This document shows, piece after piece, positions 1-6,837 of a stretch of DNA of 7,503 bases (its first letter is position 1; each line of letters begins with the position of its first letter). This stretch comes from Anaerolineales bacterium UBA3940 (GTDB lineage Bacteria; Chloroflexota; Anaerolineae; Aggregatilineales; UBA3940), in assembly GCA_002385675.1 (NCBI GenBank), contig DGDY01000043.1, positions 1 to 7,503 on the forward strand, read 5' to 3'. The notes under the pieces were generated by a model. The model was given only the letters and a program-made list of their open reading frames with translations. It had not been told where the DNA came from and searched no databases. The translations under genes and the position numbers were made by a program.

Positions 1-506
1 CTGCCGGTCAGCGTGTACGGCGTCGCATAGATGTAGTCAGCGGCAACGGAGATGTAGTACCCGCCAGAGGCCGCTATCGAGCCCATGCTGACGACTACCG
101 GTTTGTCCACACGCTGCAGCGCGCGGTAGATCTCGTCGGAGGCAACGACGTCGCCACCTGGGCTATTGACGCGCAGGACGATCGCCCGGACGCCGCTCAG
201 TTCGCCCGCCTGCTCGATCAGATCGACAATCGTATCGGATCCGGCGGCTGCCGCACCAAACCCTGCACTCTTTCCGGCGACAATCTGCCCCTCAATGTCG
301 ATCACCGCGACTGACGGGCCGCTCACCACCGGTTTGGCGGCGCGGCTGCTCGCCAGCGATATGCTCAATCCGAAGGCACCGCAGGCGGCAATCGGCAGGA
401 GAATGACAAGTAGAAGGAATATGAGGAGCCAGGCCCAGGCCGGCCAGCCTCGCCGCTGCGCGGTCGGCGTGGCAAAGCCCTCGCCCTGCGGATGTGTGTT
501 GACCAT
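1..506 (-). CDS. sppA: Signal peptide peptidase SppA, S49 serine protease (partial, C-terminus outside window)
   Basis: A membrane-anchored serine protease that in this family degrades signal peptides left in the membrane after secretion. 168 codons are visible, read leftward. A cytoplasmic N-terminus with an Arg pair (residues 18-19) is followed by one hydrophobic segment (about 22-43), so the protease domain should lie outside. The S49 core follows: beta strand VAVIDIEGQI (67-76), LRVNSPGGDV (111-120) forming the oxyanion region, and SMGSIAASGGYYIS (140-153), where Ser147 is the expected nucleophile. The catalytic Lys, normally about 50 residues later, lies beyond the left edge. The ATG at 506 is preceded by GGAGG (517-521) with 10 bases of spacing, and the next Met comes only in the protease core. 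A lipobox-like IAAC (39-42) ends the hydrophobic stretch. It starts 47 bases after the fusion gene and is probably in the same operon. The family call is firm; substrates are unknown. Confidence 0.93.
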   Translation of the reverse strand, partial: MVNTHPQGEGFATPTAQRRGWPAWAWLLIFLLLVILLPIAACGAFGLSISLASSRAAKPVVSGPSVAVIDIEGQIVAGKSAGFGAAAAGSDTIVDLIEQAGELSGVRAIVLRVNSPGGDVVASDEIYRALQRVDKPVVVSMGSIAASGGYYISVAADYIYATPYTLTG

Positions 507-553
507 GTAGTCGTATCCTCCAGATAGCTTCGCTGTTGAGTGCCGGGCCGCCG

Positions 554-1786
554 CTAGCCAGCAGCCTCCAGCGCCTGTTTGATCTGTTCAAAGTGCTTCT
601 GCGAATGCAGCGCCGAGTTCAGGAGCACCTCACCCACCCGGTAGTAGGTGCGCTTCGACTTGACAAACGCTTTCGGCAGCCGCCGGACCATCGCCACAGT
701 CTCGCCCCAGGTGCGGCGCAGTTCCTCCTCAAGATCCTCCAGTTTGGGGTAGATGTGCGTCGTCGCCTGGATGCGCGCCTCGACGTTGTCGGGGAAGTTT
801 AACACCTCCCGGCCAGAAATAATCGTCGCCAGCCAGAACTGCCGGTCGCGGTCCACATGGATAAGGTGCGCCAGCACCTCGTTGACGCTCCACTCGTCCT
901 TTGACGGGCGTTTCGACGCCTGCCTGTCGGACGCGCCATGCAGAAGCTGTCCCAGCTCCAGCGCCAGCCCATCATAGATCTCTTTCAGCCGGTCTGCGAG
1001 CACATCTGCCGAGTCGGGCACCTCCGGCAGCGGGCGCTGCGACAGTTCGACCCGGGTGGTGTGCATCTGGCCATCCCGGTAGACCTCCACGTCGATCACA
1101 TCGCCCGCCTGCAGGCCATCCAGCACGCGGATCACGTCCGCCTCGGTCTGCACACGCTCCCCTGCCAGGCCAGTGATGATATCGCCGTTGCGGAGGTCAG
1201 CCCGCGCCGCCCCGGTCCCGGTGATGACTCCGCCAACCAGCACGCCGCGCGGCACAGGGCCACCGGCGGCGTCCTTGCGCACCAGCACATTCTCGTCCTC
1301 AAGGAAGATGCCGAGGTACGGGCGCCGCACCAGCCGGAGGTCGCGGCCCGTCTCAAGATGCGCCTGAAGGTTCTCCAGCCCGATCAGCCAACCCTGCCGC
1401 GCCTCTTCCAGCACCTGATCCCACGCCTCACCCATGCCGATGCGCGAATGAGTCAGCGTGACGAGCGTGCCGTTCCGCTGCTCCTCGATATCCACCGTGA
1501 CATGCGTCGCGCCGGGCTCGCCCAGCCCCTGCCAGTCGAACGCGACGTGACGAGGAGGGTCAAGCCGGGTAAAGCGGCCCACGGCATAGTAGTAGCTTGG
1601 CCGGTCCCAGCCCAGAAACAGCGGCCCGTCCACGCGGTCGTCAACGTGAGCGTGATCCACCAGCCACTCGCGCAGCGCGACCTCATTCGTAAAAGCGCGG
1701 TACACCTGCTCGGGCGGCGCGGGCAGGAGCTTGCTGAACGTCAGCGTCCGGAATGCGCCGTCCTCTTTAACATGCGTTTCGATCAT
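554..1786 (-). CDS. Three-domain fusion: AHSA1-type SRPBCC + PDZ + DinB-like four-helix protein
   Basis: A 410-residue protein with no signal peptide or membrane segment, so probably cytosolic. Residues about 10-150 read as an AHSA1/COG3832 SRPBCC domain (hydrophobic-ligand or co-chaperone fold): FSKLLPAPPEQVYRAFTN near the start, ALREWL, and the family's closing GW..GLENLQAHLETG helix (132-147). Residues about 155-250 are a PDZ domain: carboxylate loop YLGI (157-160), then GVLVGGVITGTGAARADL and NGDIITGLAGE (200-210), a pattern typical of bacterial PDZ peptide-binding domains. Residues about 258-410 are DinB-like: WSVNEVLAHLIHVD with His307 (also His310) and an HxxxH at His394/His398, the usual metal-ligand layout. 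The start is set by AGGAGG at 1793-1798, 6 bases before the ATG. It is the first gene of a leftward pair with sppA. The function is unknown; a ligand- or peptide-sensing role is only inference. The domain calls come from motif reading without a search. Confidence 0.82.
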   Translation of the reverse strand: MIETHVKEDGAFRTLTFSKLLPAPPEQVYRAFTNEVALREWLVDHAHVDDRVDGPLFLGWDRPSYYYAVGRFTRLDPPRHVAFDWQGLGEPGATHVTVDIEEQRNGTLVTLTHSRIGMGEAWDQVLEEARQGWLIGLENLQAHLETGRDLRLVRRPYLGIFLEDENVLVRKDAAGGPVPRGVLVGGVITGTGAARADLRNGDIITGLAGERVQTEADVIRVLDGLQAGDVIDVEVYRDGQMHTTRVELSQRPLPEVPDSADVLADRLKEIYDGLALELGQLLHGASDRQASKRPSKDEWSVNEVLAHLIHVDRDRQFWLATIISGREVLNFPDNVEARIQATTHIYPKLEDLEEELRRTWGETVAMVRRLPKAFVKSKRTYYRVGEVLLNSALHSQKHFEQIKQALEAAG

Positions 1787-1792
1787 GCCTGT

Positions 1793-1798
1793 CCTCCT
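1793..1798 (-). promoter_or_regulatory. Shine-Dalgarno box of the AHSA1-PDZ-DinB gene
   Basis: On the minus strand this reads AGGAGG, a full match to the anti-Shine-Dalgarno core, 6 bases before the ATG at 1786. It fixes the start of the fusion gene and so its SRPBCC N-terminus. No equally good box precedes any other in-frame start. Confidence 0.8.
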
Positions 1799-1944
1799 GT
1801 CACGCGCGGATGCCTGTACTTCTCATGTTAGCACGGATATGTGCCTGTGGCTTAGTCGGCAGGGCAGTTGGTGAGAATTTTCGCCCGGCCCGAAACTGCA
1901 GCCAGGCGTCCGTCGTAAGCATGGTGCAAGGCGGAACGACCATG

Positions 1945-1950
1945 TATAAT
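1945..1950 (+). promoter_or_regulatory. Probable -10 box of the alaS promoter
   Basis: An exact TATAAT lies in the divergent intergenic region. Counting 7 bases on puts the transcription start at about A1957, giving a leader of roughly 33 bases to ATG 1990 or 60 bases to GTG 2017. No good -35 hexamer is seen: at 17-base spacing the sequence is TGGTGC. The call therefore rests on the perfect -10 box and its position. The leader is too short for a T-box or other riboswitch. If the box is real, starts upstream of it in the same open frame (1810, 1921, 1942) cannot be used from this transcript. Confidence 0.5.
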
Positions 1951-1989
1951 CTGCCCATCCAACCTGCCTGTAGAGCGGAAATTAAGAGT

Positions 1990-4737
1990 ATGACGCAATC
2001 CGAAGAGAAGGTTCCAGTGAAACTTAAGTCGACCAACAGCGCTGAAGTGCGCCAGGCTTTTCTCGACTTCTTTGCCAGCAAGGGGCACCAGGTCGTCGCC
2101 TCGTCGTCGCTCGTGCCGGGCAACGATCCGACCCTGCTGTTCACCAACGCCGGCATGGTCCAGTTCAAGGACGTGTTCCTGGGGCTTGACAGCCGCCCCT
2201 ACTCCCGCGCGACGACCGTGCAAAAGTGCATGCGCATCAGCGGCAAGCACAACGACCTGGAGAACGTCGGTCCGTCGCCCCGGCATCACACGTTCTTTGA
2301 GATGCTCGGCAACTTCAGCTTTGGCGATTACTTTAAGAGCGACGCGATTAAGTACGCCTACGAGCTGCTGACCGAGGTCTACGGCCTGCCGCCCGAGCGT
2401 CTGGCCTTCACCGTCTACGAGACGGACGATGAGGCCTACGACGTGTGGACAAAGGAGCTTGGCATCAGCCCGAAGCGGGTCGCCCGGATGGGCCCCAAGA
2501 CGAACTTCTGGCAGATGGCTGAAACCGGCCCCTGCGGCCCGACGAGCGAGATTCACTGGGATCTACAGCCGGAGCTTGGCGAGGACGGCATTATCGACGC
2601 CCTTCAGCGTGAAGACGACCGCTTCCTCGAAATCTGGAACCTCGTCTTCATGCAGTACAACCGCACCCAGCCCGACCCGCACCACACGGGCCAGTTCGAC
2701 GAGTTGCTGCCCAAGCCGGGCGTTGACACCGGCATGGGCTTCGAGCGGCTGCTTGCCGTCCTGCAGGACGTGCCCGCCAACTACGACACCGACCTGTTCA
2801 CCGACATAATGGACGCCACGCAGGAGATCCTCGGGCACTCGGACGAGTTCCGCGAGGAGAATTTCGTCGCCTACCGTGTGATTGCCGACCACACGCGCGC
2901 GGCGGCGTTCCTCGTTGCCGACGGCGTGAACCCCGGCACAACAGGCCGCGAGTACATCACCCGCATGCTGATCCGCCGCGCCTGGCGCTTCGCGCATGGC
3001 ATGGGCGTGACGCGTCCCTTCCTTGCCGACGTGGCGATGGCCGTCGTCAACAAGATGGGCGCCACCTACCCCGAACTGCGCCAGTTCCGCGAGGCCATCC
3101 GCTATCAGATATCGACCGAGGAGGAGCGCTTCACACGGATGCTCGACCAGTCGCTGGCCGAGCTTGACGAGGAGATCGCCCGGCTGCAGTCACGCGGCGA
3201 GTCGGTCATGGACGGCAAGACCGCCTTCTCGCTCTTCGCCACGCACGGCCTGCCGCTTGAAATCACGCGGGACATTCTGAACGAACACGGGCTGAGCGTG
3301 GACGAGGCGGGCTTCGGCGAGGAGATGACGCGCCACCGGCTGATCTCCGGCGGCGACACCGGCAAGTTCGAGGACGTGTCTGTGTACCAGCGTCTGCTTG
3401 ACGACCTGCAGGACTCCGGCCAGCTTGGCAAGGGCGGCGTCGTCTACAACCCGTATGACTACGACCACCTCACCTTCAGCAGCGACGTACTCGCACTGAT
3501 CAGCAACGGCGAGCGCGTTCGCGAGGCAGCGAAGGGGCAGCCGGTGGAGGTGGTGCTCGCCGAAACCGCCTTCTACGTCGAGGCCGGTGGTCAGGTCAGC
3601 GACACCGGCACACTGCGCGGCGAGGGTTGGGAAGTGCGGGTGGACGACATGCGCGCCCCGGTCGGCGGCCTGATCGTTCACGTTGGTGAAGTGACGAGCG
3701 GCGTCGTCCGCGAGGGCAGCCGCGCCATCGGCAGTGTGGACGAGGTGCGCCGCTGGGACATCATGCGCAACCACACGGCAACCCACCTGCTGCACGAGTC
3801 ACTGCGGCGCGTGCTCGGTGAGCACGTCCGGCAGAAGGGCTCGCTTGTCGCGCCGGACCGGCTGCGCTTTGACTTCACCCATAACCAGCCCGTCACGCCG
3901 GAGGAGATCGAGGCGATTGTGCAGCAGGTCAACGAGATGATCCTGCTCAACACGCCGACCGATATTCAGTTCAAGTCGCTCACACAGGCCAAGCAGGAGG
4001 GCGCGATGGCGCTCTTCGGCGAGAAGTACGGCGAGACGGTGCGCACCGTCACCATCCCCGACCCGGAGGACCCGGCCAGGCGCTGGAGCTACGAACTCTG
4101 CGGCGGCACGCACGTCCGCACGACCGGCGAGATCGGGCAGTTCCTGATCACCCGCGAGGAGAGCAGCAGCGCCGGTGTGCGCCGCATCGAGGCGGTAACC
4201 GGGCACGCGGCCCAGGCCCTCGTACGCGAGCGGCTGGCCGCTCTGGAGGCTATCTCCGCGCGGCTGGGCGTCGAGCCGGAGCAAGTTCCCGAGCGGCTTG
4301 AGTCCCTGCTTGATGAACTGCACGAGGCGCAGCGCACCGTCGAGCGCCTGGAGCGCGAGAGCGCCCGCAGCGAGCTTGACAACGTGCTGGCCCGCGCCCA
4401 GGACGTGGACGGCGTGAAGGTCATCGCCGCGACCGTCAGCGCCGCCGACGCCGACCTGCTGGCGGAGATGGCGGACTGGTGCCGCGACCGCATCGACAGC
4501 GGCGTCGTCCTGCTCGGCAGCGAGATCGAGGGCAAGGCCCGGCTCGTCGCCAAGGTCACGCAGGATCTCGTCGGGCGGGGTGTCCACGCCGGGAAGCTCG
4601 TCGGGCAGGTCGCGAAAATGGTCGGCGGCGGCGGGGGCGGTCGCCCCGACTTCGCCACGGCGGGCGGGCGCGACCCTGAGAAACTGCCGGAAGCCCTCGC
4701 TAAGACCGCCGAGATCGTCGCCGAGGCGCTAAAGTAG
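1990..4737 (+). CDS. alaS: Alanyl-tRNA synthetase
   Basis: Charges tRNA-Ala with alanine in the cytoplasm and hydrolyses mischarged Ser/Gly-tRNA-Ala. From ATG 1990 it is 915 residues, slightly above the usual 870-900. The class II catalytic core is intact: motif 1 region VPGNDPTLLFTNAGMVQFKD (42-61), motif 2 region with HTFFEMLGNFSFGDYF (100-115), GPCGPTSEIHWD (180-191) and motif 3 GMGFERL (248-254). The editing domain carries the zinc-site residues His595 and His599 (NHTATH) and Cys704 and His708 (CGGTHV). A coiled stretch (about 745-800) leads to the C-terminal DHHA1 domain with glycine-rich GGGGGGRPDF (879-888). The start is uncertain. ATG 1990 has only GGA at 10 bases. GTG 2017, with AGAAGG 5 bases upstream, gives 906 residues and an N-terminus (VKLKSTNSAEVRQAFLDFF) closer to the family norm. 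It leads the rightward gene group. Confidence 0.97.
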   Translation: MTQSEEKVPVKLKSTNSAEVRQAFLDFFASKGHQVVASSSLVPGNDPTLLFTNAGMVQFKDVFLGLDSRPYSRATTVQKCMRISGKHNDLENVGPSPRHHTFFEMLGNFSFGDYFKSDAIKYAYELLTEVYGLPPERLAFTVYETDDEAYDVWTKELGISPKRVARMGPKTNFWQMAETGPCGPTSEIHWDLQPELGEDGIIDALQREDDRFLEIWNLVFMQYNRTQPDPHHTGQFDELLPKPGVDTGMGFERLLAVLQDVPANYDTDLFTDIMDATQEILGHSDEFREENFVAYRVIADHTRAAAFLVADGVNPGTTGREYITRMLIRRAWRFAHGMGVTRPFLADVAMAVVNKMGATYPELRQFREAIRYQISTEEERFTRMLDQSLAELDEEIARLQSRGESVMDGKTAFSLFATHGLPLEITRDILNEHGLSVDEAGFGEEMTRHRLISGGDTGKFEDVSVYQRLLDDLQDSGQLGKGGVVYNPYDYDHLTFSSDVLALISNGERVREAAKGQPVEVVLAETAFYVEAGGQVSDTGTLRGEGWEVRVDDMRAPVGGLIVHVGEVTSGVVREGSRAIGSVDEVRRWDIMRNHTATHLLHESLRRVLGEHVRQKGSLVAPDRLRFDFTHNQPVTPEEIEAIVQQVNEMILLNTPTDIQFKSLTQAKQEGAMALFGEKYGETVRTVTIPDPEDPARRWSYELCGGTHVRTTGEIGQFLITREESSSAGVRRIEAVTGHAAQALVRERLAALEAISARLGVEPEQVPERLESLLDELHEAQRTVERLERESARSELDNVLARAQDVDGVKVIAATVSAADADLLAEMADWCRDRIDSGVVLLGSEIEGKARLVAKVTQDLVGRGVHAGKLVGQVAKMVGGGGGGRPDFATAGGRDPEKLPEALAKTAEIVAEALK

Positions 4738-4768
4738 GCGCAACCGCACCGCTCAGTGTAAACTCGTG

Positions 4769-4810
4769 CCGGCAGGGTGGGTGCAGCATGACCCTTGCCC
4801 GCCCTGCCGG
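4769..4810 (+). promoter_or_regulatory. Strong GC-rich hairpin between alaS and the baseplate-J-like gene
   Basis: A perfect 9-base inverted repeat, CCGGCAGGG (4769-4777) and CCCTGCCGG (4802-4810), extends inward through one G-U pair and GGG/CCC (4779-4781 with 4798-4800) to a 13-pair stem with a 16-base loop. It lies 31 bases after the alaS stop and ends 30 bases before GTG 4841. No T-run follows (the next bases are TCAGAAAG), so it is not a classic intrinsic terminator. It could be a U-less terminator, an attenuator that lowers readthrough from alaS, or an mRNA end-protecting structure. If the downstream gene instead began at GTG 4766 or 4781, the hairpin would lie within coding sequence, but the amino acids there look non-coding. 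Confidence 0.55.
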
Positions 4811-4840
4811 TCAGAAAGCGGTGAGACGCCGGAACCAACC

Positions 4841-6367
4841 GTGAAAGAGCAGATCATCCAGCTCGAACCCCACGACGACATCGACTCCGTGCGCGACAAA
4901 CTGAGCTGGGCGCGCGCGCCGCGCGTCCTGCTCGTCTTTCCGCGAGGTGGGCAGCGCATCCTTGCCAGCCGCCTCGATCTCGTTCTGCTCCAGCGCGAGG
5001 CCACCCGCCGCCGGATCGACCTGGCGCTCATTACCGGCGATCCGCTCGTCATCGAGAATGCCCGCGACCTCGGCATTGCCACCTTCCGCACCGTCGAGGA
5101 CAGCCACAAGACCTTCTGGCGCACCGCGCAGGCGCAGCTCAAACTGCCCGAGGAGCGCCCCACCCCGCTCGACCCCGAACTGGTCGAAGCCGGGACGCGC
5201 CTCCGCCCGGCGGACGACACGCTGCCCGAAGGTCTGCGCCGCGCACTGACCACAACCGTCTTCAGCCTGACGGTGCTCATTCTGGCGGGCCTCGCCGTGA
5301 TGCTGCTGCCCGGCGCAACCGTGACGCTGTCTCCTGCGACCGATCAGGTCACGGTCAGCACCACCATCATCGCCGATCCTAACATCTCGGTTGAGGACAT
5401 GGACGTGGCAACCGGCCTGATCCCGGCGCGGATGGTCGGCGTGGAGGTCGAAGGCTCCACCTCCGTCGAGACGACGGGCACGCTGCTGATGCCCTCGCAG
5501 AAGGCGCGCGGCGTCGTGCTGTTCACCAACCGCATCCCCGATCAGGTCAACATCCCCGCCGGGACGGTTGTCCGCACCAGCGCCGCCCGCCCGGTGCGCT
5601 TCGTCACACTGGCGGATGTAACACTCCCCGGACAGATCGGCGAGACAGTTGAGGCCCCTGCCGAGGCAATCGAGGCAGGATTTGAGGGCAACGTACCGGC
5701 AGGCCGCATCAACCAGGTCGAAGGGCCGCTCAGCAGCCGGGTCGCCGTCGTCAACCCCGAGCCGACGCAGGGCGGGCTTGCGGACGAGGTTCGAGCTGTC
5801 TCCGCCGACGACATGGAGCGCGCGCGGGCGCTGCTTCGCCAGCAGCTTCAGCAGCGCGCCTTCGCCGAGATGGAGACGCGGCTGCTGGAGGACTTCGAGT
5901 TTGTGCCGCTTGAATCGCTGAACGTCGTGCTCGTCTACAGCGAGACGTTCTCCGCGTACGAGGGGCAGGCAGCGGAGCGCCTCAACCTGGCGATGCGCGT
6001 CGTCGTGCAGGGCGTCGCCATCGACGAGCGGCTGGCGCGGCAGGTCGTGTATGACCGGCTCGCCGATAAGGTCGGCTCCGGCTTCCAGATCGGTGCGGAC
6101 TCGCTTGTGTTCCGCCAGGGCGAGGTCATCGGCATCGACGACGAGCGCCGCGTCACGTTCATCATGCAGGGCGCGGGCGACGTCCACACCGCGATCAACG
6201 CGGCGGACGTGCAGCAATTGGTGCGGGCGCGCCGCCTGAGCGAAGCGGCAAGCCGCCTCGAAAACCGCTTTTTGCTGACCGCCCCACCCCGCATCGACGT
6301 AAGCCCCGGCTTCTGGCCGTGGATGCCCGTGCTACCGATGCGCATCACCGTCGAGGTGGAGGGGTAG
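4841..6367 (+). CDS. Single-pass membrane protein with baseplate-J/gp47-like outer domain
   Basis: A 508-residue protein with three parts. Residues 1-130 form a soluble alpha/beta domain (LEPHDDIDSVRDKL, VLLVFPRGG, LALITGDP, ARDLGIATF), a pattern I recall from Chloroflexota and Patescibacteria membrane proteins. One membrane helix follows (about 140-157, VFSLTVLILAGLAVMLLP) with Arg on its N side, so the N-terminus should be inside and the remaining 350 residues outside. The outer part carries a baseplate-J-like signature: RFVTLADVTLPG (253-264), VEAPAEAIEAGFEGNVPAG (270-288) and a following VVNPEPTQGG. A helical, glutamine- and arginine-rich stretch lies at about 323-350. GTG 4841 is chosen because homology-like sequence begins there and GGA lies 7 bases upstream; in-frame GTGs at 4766 and 4781 add Cys/Pro-rich residues across a hairpin. 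No other phage or contractile-system genes are nearby. The role is unknown; an envelope function is inferred from mltG. Confidence 0.8.
   Translation: MKEQIIQLEPHDDIDSVRDKLSWARAPRVLLVFPRGGQRILASRLDLVLLQREATRRRIDLALITGDPLVIENARDLGIATFRTVEDSHKTFWRTAQAQLKLPEERPTPLDPELVEAGTRLRPADDTLPEGLRRALTTTVFSLTVLILAGLAVMLLPGATVTLSPATDQVTVSTTIIADPNISVEDMDVATGLIPARMVGVEVEGSTSVETTGTLLMPSQKARGVVLFTNRIPDQVNIPAGTVVRTSAARPVRFVTLADVTLPGQIGETVEAPAEAIEAGFEGNVPAGRINQVEGPLSSRVAVVNPEPTQGGLADEVRAVSADDMERARALLRQQLQQRAFAEMETRLLEDFEFVPLESLNVVLVYSETFSAYEGQAAERLNLAMRVVVQGVAIDERLARQVVYDRLADKVGSGFQIGADSLVFRQGEVIGIDDERRVTFIMQGAGDVHTAINAADVQQLVRARRLSEAASRLENRFLLTAPPRIDVSPGFWPWMPVLPMRITVEVEG
6358..6364 (+). promoter_or_regulatory. 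Shine-Dalgarno box of ruvX
   Basis: GGAGGGG sits at the very end of the upstream coding region, with GGAGG ending 7 bases before GTG 6370. It favours GTG 6370 over ATG 6379 and over the in-frame ATG at 6319 inside the previous gene. The box lies within the last codons of the upstream gene, whose stop is 2 bases before the ruvX start, so translation is likely coupled. Confidence 0.75.
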
Positions 6368-6369
6368 CC

Positions 6370-6837
6370 GTGAGCCAGATGCGCCGCCTGATGGGCATTG
6401 ATCACGGTGAGGTGCGCATTGGCGTCGCGTTGAGCGACCCGCTCGGCATGTTCGCCTCGCCGCACACGATTATCACGCACTCCACGCGCGAGGAGGATTT
6501 CGCCGCGCTCGCACGTATCGCGCACAGCGAGGGCGTCGTCAAGATCGTCATCGGCCTGCCAACCGACTCCGAGGGGCGCATCGGGCATCAGGCAGCAAGG
6601 GTGGTCGAATGGGCGCGGGCTTTTGCGGAAGTCGTGGGCGTGCCGATCGTATTCTGGGATGAGAGCTATTCGTCGGCGGGCGCGGCGGAAGTGCTGCAGA
6701 GCACCGGCAAGCGTCGCCGCCGGGGTGAGCCGCTTGACGACGTGGCCGCCGCCGCAATTCTTCAGGAGTACCTCGACGCAGGAGGGTCAGAACGTGAGCC
6801 AGGACGACCGCTTGAAGACCTCGAAGACCTCAGCTAG
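6370..6837 (+). CDS. ruvX: RuvX/YqgF family pre-16S rRNA nuclease (putative Holliday junction resolvase)
   Basis: A 155-residue cytoplasmic RNase H-fold enzyme, close to the usual 135-155. Family members trim the 5' end of pre-16S rRNA and were first predicted to resolve Holliday junctions. Visible motifs are GIDHGEVRIGVALSD (9-23, acidic Asp11), VIGLPTDSEGR (60-70), WDESYSS (96-102, acidic Asp97/Glu98) and PLDDVAAAAILQEYLD (121-136, acidic Asp123/Asp124), so the three acidic catalytic positions are all present. The usual Arg of the DER motif is Ser here. The C-terminal tail (about 140-155) is acidic and repetitive (EDLEDL) and goes beyond the normal end of the fold. It starts 2 bases after the upstream stop, and its last 44 bases overlap mltG in another frame. 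The family assignment is firm; the exact substrate is inferred from the family. Confidence 0.93.
   Translation: MSQMRRLMGIDHGEVRIGVALSDPLGMFASPHTIITHSTREEDFAALARIAHSEGVVKIVIGLPTDSEGRIGHQAARVVEWARAFAEVVGVPIVFWDESYSSAGAAEVLQSTGKRRRRGEPLDDVAAAAILQEYLDAGGSEREPGRPLEDLEDLS
6780..6786 (+). promoter_or_regulatory. Shine-Dalgarno box of mltG, inside ruvX
   Basis: AGGAGGG lies within the ruvX coding region, 8 bases (counted from AGGAGG) before GTG 6794. It fixes the mltG start inside ruvX and so establishes the 44-base overlap. The mltG N-terminus from this GTG is basic and leads straight into the membrane helix, as expected. Confidence 0.8.

Noticed and set aside
166..510. Plus-strand open frame opposite sppA
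   Set aside because: It lies antisense to a clear S49 peptidase and has no family-like sequence.
1825..1853. Possible minus-strand promoter for the fusion gene (TAACAT as -10, AAGCCA as -35, 17-base spacing)
   Set aside because: Only 4 of 6 and 3 of 6 matches; too weak to list as a feature.
1810..1989. Upstream extension of alaS to 1810, or a start at 1942 with an AAGGCGG-like site
   Set aside because: The extra residues do not look like AlaRS, and a perfect -10 box lies at 1945-1950 inside the extension.
3799..4587. Long minus-strand open frames opposite alaS and the baseplate-J-like gene (also 4811-6217)
   Set aside because: Shadow frames caused by high GC at third positions; low-complexity composition and no recognisable motif.
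4624..4641. GGC/GGG-rich run that could form a G-quadruplex
   Set aside because: It encodes the glycine-rich stretch typical of the AlaRS C-terminus, so coding explains it.
4759..4764. TAAACT as a -10 box after alaS
   Set aside because: Four of six matches and no -35; the start point would fall inside the hairpin arm.
4766..4840. Longer start (GTG 4766 or 4781) for the baseplate-J-like gene
   Set aside because: Adds Cys/Pro-rich residues encoded by the hairpin; the protein-like sequence begins at GTG 4841.
4908..4924. Alternating CG run, possible Z-DNA
   Set aside because: Explained by Ala/Arg/Pro codons in a GC-rich gene.
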